Origin: JBJKRF01 sp046704785
GTDB taxonomy: Bacteria > Chloroflexota > Anaerolineae > Anaerolineales > Villigracilaceae
Direction of reading: 5' to 3'
Length of the DNA stretch: 40,167 nt
NCBI GenBank assembly: GCA_046704785.1
Contig: JBJKRF010000082.1
Span: 1 to 40,167 of the forward strand
Positions 1 to 7,412 of the stretch are shown here, piece after piece; the first letter of the stretch is position 1; each line of letters begins with the position of its first letter. A program made the translations under genes and the position numbers. The notes below the pieces were generated by a model, which was given only the letters and a program-made list of their open reading frames with translations, made no database searches and had not been told where the DNA came from.

Positions 1-324
1 ACTCGCATCCCGATTTTCCCCCTGTTTTTAGGCCCTTTGTGGGGCAAAGAGAGCAAAATTCACTCACTTTTGGGTCTAAAATGGGGCAGCTTTGGTACGA
101 AAAAGAGTTCTCCGACAAGCTGCTAGAATGGCATTAGTCAATGAAACCCGGTTCCAACTGGATCATTGGCCTGAACTTTCCCAACTTAAACGCAAGAGGC
201 CGCTTCGACTCGTGATCGAAACAGCCTACGTGCGTGGAAACGCTTTCGTGGCTGCGGAGCCAACCTTTGCGTTTCAGCCTTTAATAAGGCCTCAGTCGTG
301 TACCCCCGAACGGGGGTGTAACTG
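1..324. other. Non-coding stretch upstream of the tRNA pair
   Basis: I see no convincing gene here. The open frame from 92 to 355 runs into the tRNA-Ser gene, has no ribosome binding site and no recognisable domain. The first 135 bases look faintly like the decayed end of an insertion sequence, with short frames that stop within 40 codons, but no inverted repeat or transposase motif supports that. Two small inverted repeats (279-292 and 302-317) lie just past the tRNA 3' end on the minus strand. Confidence 0.5.
302..317 (-). terminator. Possible 3' hairpin of the tRNA-Ser transcript
   Basis: ACCCCC and GGGGGT pair around a GAAC loop (302-317). This starts 8 bases past the tRNA 3' end on the minus strand. 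There is no U tract, so it may be a processing or stability hairpin instead of an intrinsic terminator. A second small hairpin, GCCTT/AAGGC (279-292), follows. Confidence 0.3.
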
Positions 325-412
325 CGGGGAGGGCGGGATTCGAACCCGCGGCTGAGTCAACCCCAGCACTCACTTAGCAGGCGAGCCCAATCGGCCTCTC
401 TGGCACCTCCCC
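325..412 (-). tRNA. tRNA-Ser (anticodon GCU)
   Basis: On the minus strand the molecule starts GGGGAGG at 412 and pairs with CCTCCCC at 326-332, leaving discriminator G at 325. The T arm carries the GGTTCGAATCC signature. The anticodon loop is CTGCTAA (374-380) with anticodon GCT at 376-378, reading AGC and AGU codons. The long variable arm is typical of serine tRNAs. The 3' CCA is not encoded. It lies 21 bases downstream of tRNA-Ser(UGA) on the same strand and is probably co-transcribed with it. Confidence 0.95.
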
Positions 413-433
413 AGGTGCTTGCTCGATGACCAG

Positions 434-518
434 CGGAGGGAGTGGGATTCGAACCCACGTGGGCTTGCACCCAACCTGTTTTCAAGACAGGCACCTTCAG
501 CCGCTCGGTCATCCCTCC
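434..518 (-). tRNA. tRNA-Ser (anticodon UGA)
   Basis: The acceptor stem pairs GGAGGGA (from 518 on the minus strand) with TCCCTCC (435-441), with discriminator G at 434. The anticodon loop is CTTGAAA (480-486) with anticodon TGA at 482-484. The variable arm is long, as in class II tRNAs, and CCA is not encoded. A36-A37-A38 is the recognition context for MiaA isopentenylation followed by MiaB methylthiolation, and miaB is the next gene, divergently transcribed. Confidence 0.95.
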
Positions 519-528
519 GAGCGCAACG

Positions 529-534
529 ATTTTA
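529..534 (-). promoter_or_regulatory. -10 box of the tRNA-Ser pair
   Basis: TAAAAT on the minus strand would place the transcription start near 522, about four bases before the mature 5' end of tRNA-Ser(UGA). No good -35 box is visible. Confidence 0.45.
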
Positions 535-644
535 CCATAAGATTGCCATGAAGCCCTCTAGAGCGCCAGACGTAATCTTGGAAACTCATCAAGGATTCCA
601 GCTCTGAAAGAGTTCCCGCAGATTCCAATGAACCCCTGAAAGTT

Positions 645-675
645 TTGCCGCCAACTGCGACAAAGTTGGTATAAT
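645..675 (+). promoter_or_regulatory. miaB promoter, near-leaderless
   Basis: A perfect TATAAT at 670-675 is preceded by TGG, giving an extended -10. TTGCCG at 645-650 is a possible -35 with a long 19-base spacer. Only nine bases separate the -10 box from the ATG at 685, so the mRNA should begin at or within a few bases of the start codon. No Shine-Dalgarno sequence is present. Confidence 0.7.
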
Positions 676-684
676 TTACGCCCT

Positions 685-2022
685 ATGAAGTACCATATCT
701 GGACCGAAGGTTGCCAAATGAATGTAGCCGACTCACAACGGGTCGGCTCATCGCTGGAGCATTTGGGCTACACCTTTACTGACAGGGCCGAAGAAGCCGA
801 TGTTATCGTTTTGAATACCTGCGTCGTGCGCCAATCCGCTGAGGACAAGGCTTACGGACGCTTAAGTTCGCTGCGCCCGCTCAAGCAGCAAAACCCCAAC
901 CTGGTCATCAACCTGATGGGTTGCCTGGTAGGCGTGCGCGGGCATGAGAAACTCAAAGCGCGTTTCCCGTATGTGGATGTCTTTTCCCCGCCCTCCGACC
1001 CCGGCCCCTTGATTTCGCACCTGACCCAGGGTGAGATTCGCTCCTTGGAAGATGCGGAAACTACCCGTCGCTTTTTGACCATGGACGAGGAGTTGACTCT
1101 GCCTGTGGCCGAACGCGGCAAAGCCGTCTCCGCACATGTACCGGTTGTCTATGGTTGTTCACATGCCTGCACTTTTTGCATCATCCCTTACAAACGCGGC
1201 GTGGAACGTTCCCGTCCTGTAGGCGACATCGTCGGCGAGGTGCGTTCACTGGCCAGGCAAGGCGTCTGTGAAGTAACCCTGCTTGGGCAGATCGTCGACC
1301 GCTACGGCAAAGACATCCCCGATGGCCCGAACCTGGCCGGACTGCTGCGCATCGTCCACGAGGTGGAGGGCATCCAGCGTATCCGTTTCCTGACATCGCA
1401 CCCGAATTACTTTGGCGAAGAACTTATGGATGCAATCGCCGAACTACCTAAAGTAATGCCGCACATCGAACTGCCCATTCAGGCCGGGGACGATGCCGTA
1501 CTCGAAAATATGAAACGTGGGTATACCCAGGGAGACTATCGCAGACTTGTCGACAAAATTCGTGAGAAGATTCCCGGCTGTTCCATTGCCACCGACATCA
1601 TCGTTGGTTTCCCCGGCGAGAGCGAAGAGCAGTTTATGCAGACCTATCAAGTGCTGGCTGATCTGAAGCTGGACGTGGCACACCTGGCGCGTTACTCCGT
1701 CCGTGAAGGGACGGTGGCCACGCGTCGCATGGTGGATGATGTCGACGAGACGGAGAAAATGCGCCGCTTCCGTATGCTGGAAGAGCTCCAGGAGCAGATC
1801 ACTGCCGGAATCAATACGGCTTATCTGGGGCAAACCGTCGAGGTGCTGTTCGAAGAGAAAATCAAAGGGCGCTGGAAGGGGCGTACACCCACCAACAAAC
1901 TCGTCTTTGTCGAAGCGCAGGAGGACCTGCAAGGCAAAGTTCTGCCCGTCGCGGTCACCTGGACGGGGCCCTGGTCGATGCAGGCCAATTTGCTACGGCA
2001 AAGATTGCCAGTTACACTGTAA
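685..2022 (+). CDS. miaB: tRNA-2-methylthio-N6-dimethylallyladenosine synthase MiaB
   Basis: This is a radical-SAM methylthiotransferase that converts i6A37 to ms2i6A37 in tRNAs reading UNN codons. It has 445 residues, the usual family length. The N-terminal UPF0004 domain holds the three auxiliary-cluster cysteines C10 (EGCQMN), C46 (NTC) and C80 (MGC). The radical-SAM motif CxxxCxxC is at C158, C162 and C165 (CSHACTFC). A C-terminal TRAM domain, roughly residues 375-440, binds the tRNA. The N-terminal EGCQMN form and overall layout favour MiaB over MtaB or RimO. Translation starts right behind the promoter without a Shine-Dalgarno sequence. It stands alone, followed by a terminator, and its neighbour tRNA-Ser(UGA) is an expected substrate. 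Confidence 0.93.
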   Translation: MKYHIWTEGCQMNVADSQRVGSSLEHLGYTFTDRAEEADVIVLNTCVVRQSAEDKAYGRLSSLRPLKQQNPNLVINLMGCLVGVRGHEKLKARFPYVDVFSPPSDPGPLISHLTQGEIRSLEDAETTRRFLTMDEELTLPVAERGKAVSAHVPVVYGCSHACTFCIIPYKRGVERSRPVGDIVGEVRSLARQGVCEVTLLGQIVDRYGKDIPDGPNLAGLLRIVHEVEGIQRIRFLTSHPNYFGEELMDAIAELPKVMPHIELPIQAGDDAVLENMKRGYTQGDYRRLVDKIREKIPGCSIATDIIVGFPGESEEQFMQTYQVLADLKLDVAHLARYSVREGTVATRRMVDDVDETEKMRRFRMLEELQEQITAGINTAYLGQTVEVLFEEKIKGRWKGRTPTNKLVFVEAQEDLQGKVLPVAVTWTGPWSMQANLLRQRLPVTL

Positions 2023-2087
2023 AAATGAAGGTTCATTGGGAATCTACGAGGTTCTCTTACCACGGGAAATCCCAAAGACTTAAAATG

Positions 2088-2121
2088 AAAACTCCCCGTT
2101 TCGGCGGGGAGTTTTGGTTTT
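2088..2121. terminator. Bidirectional terminator between miaB and the Flp pilin gene
   Basis: AAAACTCCCCG (2088-2098) pairs perfectly with CGGGGAGTTTT (2105-2115) around TTTCGG. T-rich sequence follows on the plus strand, and on the minus strand the A-run of the stem gives a TTTT tail. It serves both convergent genes. Confidence 0.85.
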
Positions 2122-2126
2122 TGCTG

Positions 2127-2273
2127 TTAGGGGAATTGTGAATTGATCGTGCTATAGGAATTTGCAACAACAGGACCCAGCACGGCGAGCGCAACGAAAA
2201 CCACCACAGCGACAAAAACGAGAATCAATGCGTATTCAACAAGCCCTTGAGAGCGCTCGGATGCATATAACAT
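2127..2273 (-). CDS. Flp-type pilin / Flp family type IVb pilin-like protein
   Basis: This 48-residue protein has a short basic head (MLYASERSQ), then GLVEYALIL and a single hydrophobic helix (about residues 10-35). That is the Flp/Fap pilin signature, with Glu and Tyr at the conserved positions after the prepilin cleavage glycine. The start at 2273 is fixed by AAAGGAGG eight bases upstream; a longer open frame exists but lacks a binding site. It is transcribed alone from its own promoter, and no Tad secretion genes lie in the window, so its assembly machinery must be elsewhere. Flp pilins are processed by a TadV-type peptidase and polymerise into adhesive pili. The family call is confident; the biological role here is inference. 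Confidence 0.8.
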   Translation of the reverse strand: MLYASERSQGLVEYALILVFVAVVVFVALAVLGPVVANSYSTINSQFP

Positions 2274-2442
2274 ACAGCTTGCCTCCTTTCTGGAAGAGAT
2301 TAAATCGGCTCTTCGGGGTTGTGGAGCGAAACTCCATGACATTACAATGTTCGCAGATCGCACAGGGGTTCTCTTTAAACGCTGTGGACTCTGTGATGGA
2401 AATATGAACAACCCCCACCAAAGGCCGAAGAACCATTAAATC

Positions 2443-2471
2443 ATTGTACAGTTTTTGTTTCCCCTTTTCAA
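2443..2471 (-). promoter_or_regulatory. Sigma-70-type promoter of the Flp pilin gene
   Basis: On the minus strand TTGAAA (2466-2471), a 17-base spacer and TACAAT (2443-2448) form a near-consensus promoter. The transcript would start near 2436, leaving an untranslated leader of about 160 bases before the pilin ATG. A small hairpin, TGGAG/CTCCA (near 2320-2335), lies within the leader. Confidence 0.7.
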
Positions 2472-2554
2472 CGCGCATTCATTGCACCTGCGATTCGAAA
2501 TCTGTAAGGTGCACTCGAAATAATTTGCTGCTTTTTGGGCTTGACCGTTCCAAA

Positions 2555-3253
2555 TTATTGTGGCACTTCGTTGCCTTTTTGCGCCCCCCGGCTTTGCGAT
2601 TGGGCATAAGCGCATAGTTCCTGCAACGGGCAGGACGTACAATCCGGTTTGCGGGCATGGCAAATTTCGCGTCCCAGCCGGATGATGTTCAAGTGTGCCG
2701 CGTAATAACTCTCTGGCGGAAAGAGCGACTCCATGTGTGGGTGCGCCTGCTCGACGCTCATCGACGCAGGGTGCAGACCAATGCGCCCCGTGACACGATA
2801 GACGTGCGTGTCGACTGGAAAGGCCGGGCGTCCCAGCGAAAAACACAAGACGATGGCTGCCGTTTTGGGACCGACGCCCTTGAATTTGGTCAACCAGGCG
2901 CGCGCCTCTTCCAGGGGCAACTCTTTCAAGAAAGACAGGTCCAGGTTTTCGCGTTCGGCAGTGATCTCGCGCAGCACGGTCTGGATGCGCGGGCCTTTCT
3001 GGTTGCCCAGCCCGGCGGGACGAATGGCCTCGACGACTTGCTCCGTCGGCGCATCGCGCACCTGCTCCCAGGTGGGGAAGCGGCGACGCAGCGACTCAAA
3101 GGCCTTGTCGCGATTGGTATCATTGGTGTTCTGAGAAAGGATGGTCGAGACCAGTTCGTCGAGCGGCGGTAGCGGGTTGCGCCAGGTGGGTTCCCCATAA
3201 AAATCCAGGAGCCGTTGGTGCACTTGTAGCGCACGCTGTCGCAAATCGGACAT
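2555..3253 (-). CDS. nth: Endonuclease III (DNA glycosylase/AP lyase)
   Basis: This base-excision-repair enzyme removes oxidised pyrimidines and cleaves at the abasic site. Counting from the ATG at 3253 it has 232 residues, close to the family norm. The helix-hairpin-helix contains KGVGPKTA with catalytic Lys130, and VDTHVYR supplies catalytic Asp148. The C-terminal iron-sulphur loop is C198-x6-C205-x2-C208-x5-C214, the classical 4Fe-4S arrangement. An upstream in-frame ATG at 3289 would overlap the asparaginase gene by 23 bases and has no binding site; 3253 leaves a 13-base gap and has a purine-rich GAAGAAGAG upstream, so I prefer it. It is the last gene of a three-gene minus-strand group. 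Confidence 0.9.
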   Translation of the reverse strand: MSDLRQRALQVHQRLLDFYGEPTWRNPLPPLDELVSTILSQNTNDTNRDKAFESLRRRFPTWEQVRDAPTEQVVEAIRPAGLGNQKGPRIQTVLREITAERENLDLSFLKELPLEEARAWLTKFKGVGPKTAAIVLCFSLGRPAFPVDTHVYRVTGRIGLHPASMSVEQAHPHMESLFPPESYYAAHLNIIRLGREICHARKPDCTSCPLQELCAYAQSQSRGAQKGNEVPQ

Positions 3254-3266
3254 CCCGTGCTCTTCT

Positions 3267-4352
3267 TCAGGAGATTGGCGAATGTTCATCGAGTGTGAAG
3301 ATCGGGTAGCTGCGGCCCACGTTCAGATTCCGGTAGTTGTGCAAGGTGCGTTCCGGGCCGTAGAGCGATAGGTGTTCGAGTTGGGTTTCCGTCAACGCGC
3401 CGAGGATTTTGAGAATCGCCAGTGCCACGGCGTGTCGCGCCCGCCCGGATGGATTCCCGTCGCGCAAGCTGCCCTGGGAGTCACCGTCGCTGATTTTAAT
3501 GGCGACGCCGATTCCGGGGGAGTCCGGGCCTGACGCGCCGGGTAATAATCCCAAGGCCTGGTAGCCCTCCGCGCCACCTTTGGAGAGAATCTGCCCGGCA
3601 CCAGCGTCCATCAGCAGCGTGTCGAAACGACCGGGGCCGGCCACCATGAAAGCATAGGTCGTCATGGCCTGGGTGATTGTGCGACAGGCCGCGGCGCGTT
3701 CGGGCGTGAGCGCATCCGGTTGACACAGGCGGGCGTAGGCCAGGGCGGCGTTGTAGAGCGGAACCGCAAAATTGGGCGCGGAGCAGCCGTCGATTCCGCG
3801 TTTGACCTGGTCGACGGGCAGATCGCACATCTCGGCGAAGGTCGCCAGGATACTTGCCTGCACGGGGTGCTCCGGGGCGATGTAATTTTGGATGGGCAGG
3901 TTGCGCAGGCGGGCGTGTGCCAACATGCCGGTGTGCTTGCCGGAGCAATTGTGGCGATAGGGTGTGGGCGCTTCGCCGCGCGCGATCAGCGCGTTGTGGG
4001 TCTCTTCATCAGACGGGGCGTGGACGCCGCACATCAGGTCGGACTCGCGCACGCCGATTTTGGCCTGTAGCCCGCTGACGGTTGCCACGTGCTCGTCGGT
4101 GCCGGAATGCGAGGCGCAGATCAAGGCGATTTCTTTGGGCGTCATCCCAAATTTTTCATGCCCGCGCTGTTCGATGAACGGTAGCGCCTGGAAAGGTTTT
4201 GCGCTCGAACGCAAAAAAGTGACCGTCTGCGGATCGCCAATCGAGGCGAGCAGACGGCCCTTTGAATCGACGATGGCAGCCGCGCCGAAGTGGACGGATT
4301 CCACGATGTGCCCGCGGGTCAATGCAAAGACGGGCTCGTAGGGAGTTGTCAC
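3267..4352 (-). CDS. L-asparaginase II family protein (ReAV-like, zinc-dependent type)
   Basis: This would hydrolyse asparagine to aspartate and ammonia in the cytoplasm. The 361-residue protein matches the thermolabile Rhizobium etli-type asparaginase family, unrelated in fold to E. coli AnsA/AnsB. Residues in the positions known for ReAV are all visible: the Ser-Lys pair in LRSSAKPF (Ser49, Lys52), the SHSG serine (Ser81), and the metal site Cys136-x2-Lys139 (CSGKHTGM) with Cys190 (DGCSAPNF). It lacks a signal peptide. Its start is two bases after the stop of the upstream MBL-fold gene, so the two are surely co-transcribed; nth follows. The functional link between the three is unclear. Confidence 0.88.
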   Translation of the reverse strand: MTTPYEPVFALTRGHIVESVHFGAAAIVDSKGRLLASIGDPQTVTFLRSSAKPFQALPFIEQRGHEKFGMTPKEIALICASHSGTDEHVATVSGLQAKIGVRESDLMCGVHAPSDEETHNALIARGEAPTPYRHNCSGKHTGMLAHARLRNLPIQNYIAPEHPVQASILATFAEMCDLPVDQVKRGIDGCSAPNFAVPLYNAALAYARLCQPDALTPERAAACRTITQAMTTYAFMVAGPGRFDTLLMDAGAGQILSKGGAEGYQALGLLPGASGPDSPGIGVAIKISDGDSQGSLRDGNPSGRARHAVALAILKILGALTETQLEHLSLYGPERTLHNYRNLNVGRSYPIFTLDEHSPIS

Positions 4353-4354
4353 GT

Positions 4355-5221
4355 TTATTCCTCTTCTGACTCGAGGCTATTGGATAAATTGTAGTATCGG
4401 GTGTAATAATGCCGTAAGCCGTAGGAGATGCGTTGGGAATATTGCCGGCTGCGGTCCGCAGGGGCTTTGACGGAAGATAATAACGAGGGGATGAGCCCTT
4501 CGGTGGCTTCGACGCCGGCTTGTTTGTGGATCAGGTTTTCCAGTTTCTCGTGTAACTTGGAGAGCAACTCACGTTGAGATTTCACCACTGCCTGGGAGAC
4601 GACTCCGCCGCGCCCACTGACGATGATGAAGTTCTTGTAATGCGGCGCGAGTAATTGATCGAGCGATTCGAGCCATTGCGGCAGGTCCGCAGAAGCCAGG
4701 AACGGTGGCTGGTTTTTGAGCACCAGGTCTCCGACGAAGACAATGCCGTTGGCGGGCAGGGTCACCCAGATGGCGCCGGAAGATGGGCCAGGGTGGTGTT
4801 CCAGGATGAGCGGAAAGCCTTCGTTCCAGTTGATTTCCATGTGGTTGCTGAACGAGATTTCAGGCGGCGCCCAGCGGACGCTGCCCAACCCGACCACCGA
4901 CTCCCAGTCGGCGCCGGTTTCTTCGCCTTGAGCCTTGAAGGTATTCGGACGGTTGCGGAACGTCTGGGCGGTCTTTTCATGAGCGATGACCGTCGTGTCC
5001 ATGGCGCGCACGCCCAATGTCCGGTCGGGGTGCGCATCCAGGTTGATCAGGATACGTTCGACGCCCCCGTTGATGTTCAGCAGCGCCGCGCGCCATGAGC
5101 GTCCGTCTTCGGGTGAAGGCGGCGCGTCCACCTGAATCAAGCCATGGGGGAGTGCGATCGCTCCCAGTGTCACACCGGGAAACTGATCTTCAATATAAAC
5201 CTGGTCGGCAATCGCCTGCAT
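4355..5221 (-). CDS. MBL-fold protein with a degraded metal site
   Basis: The 288-residue protein has the strand pattern of metallo-beta-lactamase-fold hydrolases, including GLIQVDAP, ILINLDAHPDRTLG and GIVFVGD. The normal HxHxDH motif reads D62-x-H64-x-D66-R67. The expected PGH has become HPGPSSG and the late GHG-type histidine appears as SGRGG. Most metal ligands are therefore missing, and a binuclear zinc hydrolase is unlikely. The last 80 residues are helical and charged and end in Glu-rich sequence. Translation begins at 5221 behind AAGGAG. It heads a minus-strand group with asparaginase and endonuclease III. The fold is well supported; the function is unknown. Confidence 0.75.
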   Translation of the reverse strand: MQAIADQVYIEDQFPGVTLGAIALPHGLIQVDAPPSPEDGRSWRAALLNINGGVERILINLDAHPDRTLGVRAMDTTVIAHEKTAQTFRNRPNTFKAQGEETGADWESVVGLGSVRWAPPEISFSNHMEINWNEGFPLILEHHPGPSSGAIWVTLPANGIVFVGDLVLKNQPPFLASADLPQWLESLDQLLAPHYKNFIIVSGRGGVVSQAVVKSQRELLSKLHEKLENLIHKQAGVEATEGLIPSLLSSVKAPADRSRQYSQRISYGLRHYYTRYYNLSNSLESEEE

Positions 5222-5337
5222 CGAAACTCCTTGGGGTAAACTGGCTCAAGTAAAAACCTTTCCAATGTGACTGTCACCTGGCGCATGGCAGCAGGGGAAA
5301 GGCAATGGCATGCGCAGCCTGCCGTGCTGCGGTTCTT

Positions 5338-7404
5338 TTATCCTTCTATGGCGACGGGCAGCGTGAAGATAAAACGCGAGCCTTTTTCAGCGCCCTCTTC
5401 CACCCAAATCTTGCCGCCATGCCCCTGTACGGCTAACTTGCAAAAAGCCAGACCAACGCCCAGCCCGCCGGGCCCGCCCCGTGCTTTCAGACGGGTGAAC
5501 TTGTCGAAAATGCGCTCTCGGTCGTTTTCGGGAATGCCCGGGCCGTCGTCTTCCACGTAAAAGCGCACAAAATTATCTTCCTGGACTGCGCCTGATGTGA
5601 TGTTCCCTTTGGAGGGTGTGTATTTGGCAGCGTTCTCCAACAGGTTGATCAGTACGCGACGTATCATGTCTTCATCGGCCAGCACTTTGGGCAGGTTCGG
5701 TGACAGCTTGAGTTGGATGTTTTGGTCGCGTCCATCTGTTACGGGTGCTACTACTTCCAGCGCATCCTTTAGAAGCGAGTCGACCGTCACGGCCTGACGC
5801 TGTCCGACCGGCTGATTCTGTTCGAGCCGATTCAAGTCGAGTAGCGAACTGATTAGGCGTTGGATGCGCGCGATCGAGTTGCGCGCAATGCGCAGGACGG
5901 GCTCCGCGCTGTCGCTCTCCGTTTTGGGAATCAGCCCGCTCAACAGCTCAATGCTGGAGACGACGTTCGCCAACGGCGAGCGGACGTCGTGATAGATCAT
6001 GGCGGCCAGGTCCTCGCGCAGCGCGTCCAGGTCTTTGCGCACGCTGATGTCGCGCAAGATCCATTGGATGGACTCGGCCTCGTTGAATTCCACTTTGCGG
6101 GCATACACTTCAACCGGATGGGTGCCCCCGTCTTTGTCGTACAGGGTCGATTCGTACATCGTGGCAGACTCGCTCAATTTCTCGAATTTACGTCCCGTCT
6201 TGCCAAAGTTGACCTCGTGCATCTGCTCGATCAGGAACTGGCGCAAATCTTCGGCGCTGTGCCCCGAAAGCTGCGAGGCCTGCCGGTTGACCTCGATGAT
6301 CTTGCCTTGCAGGTCGGTGATCACGATGGGGTCGATGCTGTCTTCGAACAGGTCGCGGTAGCGCTTGCGGGTGGCGTCCAGGCTTTCGAAGAGTTGTGCG
6401 TTTTGGATGGAGGTGCCCGCCAGGCTGCCCAACCCCGTCAGCACGAGCAACGCATCGGGGTCCAGTATCTTTTCCGTTGGGTTGAAAGCTTCGATCACGC
6501 CGATGACTTGCCCCTGGACGTGGATAGGGCCGCATACGACCGCCCGGATTTTCAAGTTGGGGATGCGCTCACCCTCGGCCAGGGAGGTGTCGTCGGGGCG
6601 GATGGGGAGAAAAATGCCGCGTCCCTCCCGCATGACGATTCCCACCACGCCTTCCTGCGCCTTGACGCGCTTGTTCTTGATCTTGTCGGCTCCGGTGCCG
6701 GCAGCTGCGCAAAAGACGATGTCTTCGCTGGCGGCCTCTACCAACCCTAAAACGACGGTCTCCACCTGGAGGGCGTCCTTGGTTTGCGCGAGAATATGCT
6801 CGAAGACATCCTCTGTGTGGAGCGAGGAACTTAACTCCACAGCGCTTTCGGCCAGCGCGGTCATCACGCGCGCCTGTCGCTGGCTTTCCGCGTACAGACG
6901 GGCATTCAAAACGGCCACCCCGGCCTGGTCGGCGATGGCCTGCATCAGTTCCAGATGATCGTTGCCATAAGAACCGGGCACCGGGTGGACGATGGTCAAC
7001 ACCCCTACCAGTTTGTCGCGCACCAGGAGCGGCGCACAGATCGACGATTTCGCGCCAGAACGGTCCAGGGCATCGTCCTCGCGGCGTAACCAGCGCGAGT
7101 CCTTGGTGGTGTCGGGCACCAACGCAGCCTTCCGGTTGCGCACGACCCATCCGGCCAGGCCATGTTCCACCGTCTCGCGGAGTTGCCGGGTCGTGTTTTC
7201 TCGCAATTGATTTCCGTACACGATGGCAGATTCAACCGCCTCGCCGTTATCGTCCAATACCACCACGCTGCCGCGCTCACCGCCTACATTGTTGATCGCT
7301 GCAAACAGGACGCGGGTTAGAACTGTCTTTAAGTCGAGCGCAGTCGCGAATTCGCGACTGACTTTGTAAAGCAATTCAACTGTGGATCGTTGGTCTTGGA
7401 GCAT
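5338..7404 (-). CDS. Soluble sensor histidine kinase (GAF-GAF-PAS-HisKA-HATPase)
   Basis: The 688-residue protein has no membrane segment, so it should sense a cytoplasmic signal. Two GAF domains (about 20-170 and 185-345) are followed by a PAS domain (about 350-455). The dimerisation box YHDVRSPL carries the phosphorylated His472. The ATPase domain shows the N box NLLENAAKY (near 587), the G1 box DDGPGIP (near 620) and the G2 box GLGVGLA (near 647). The start at 7404 has AGAGGCGA upstream. It begins eight bases after the stop of threonine synthase, so they share a transcript. No response regulator gene lies in the window, so its partner is encoded elsewhere. Confidence 0.9.
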   Translation of the reverse strand: MLQDQRSTVELLYKVSREFATALDLKTVLTRVLFAAINNVGGERGSVVVLDDNGEAVESAIVYGNQLRENTTRQLRETVEHGLAGWVVRNRKAALVPDTTKDSRWLRREDDALDRSGAKSSICAPLLVRDKLVGVLTIVHPVPGSYGNDHLELMQAIADQAGVAVLNARLYAESQRQARVMTALAESAVELSSSLHTEDVFEHILAQTKDALQVETVVLGLVEAASEDIVFCAAAGTGADKIKNKRVKAQEGVVGIVMREGRGIFLPIRPDDTSLAEGERIPNLKIRAVVCGPIHVQGQVIGVIEAFNPTEKILDPDALLVLTGLGSLAGTSIQNAQLFESLDATRKRYRDLFEDSIDPIVITDLQGKIIEVNRQASQLSGHSAEDLRQFLIEQMHEVNFGKTGRKFEKLSESATMYESTLYDKDGGTHPVEVYARKVEFNEAESIQWILRDISVRKDLDALREDLAAMIYHDVRSPLANVVSSIELLSGLIPKTESDSAEPVLRIARNSIARIQRLISSLLDLNRLEQNQPVGQRQAVTVDSLLKDALEVVAPVTDGRDQNIQLKLSPNLPKVLADEDMIRRVLINLLENAAKYTPSKGNITSGAVQEDNFVRFYVEDDGPGIPENDRERIFDKFTRLKARGGPGGLGVGLAFCKLAVQGHGGKIWVEEGAEKGSRFIFTLPVAIEG

Positions 7405-7412
7405 GGTCGCCT

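Noticed and set aside
1..135. Possible end of an insertion sequence
   Set aside because: The look of the sequence is suggestive, but I find no inverted repeat, direct repeat or transposase motif that could confirm it.
92..355. 87-residue open frame in front of the tRNAs
   Set aside because: It runs antisense into tRNA-Ser(GCU), has no ribosome site or domain, and its composition is unlike the neighbouring genes.
1703..2083. Overlapping frames inside miaB and other genes
   Set aside because: These are shadows of the real frames: Arg- or Ser-rich, without ribosome sites or domains.
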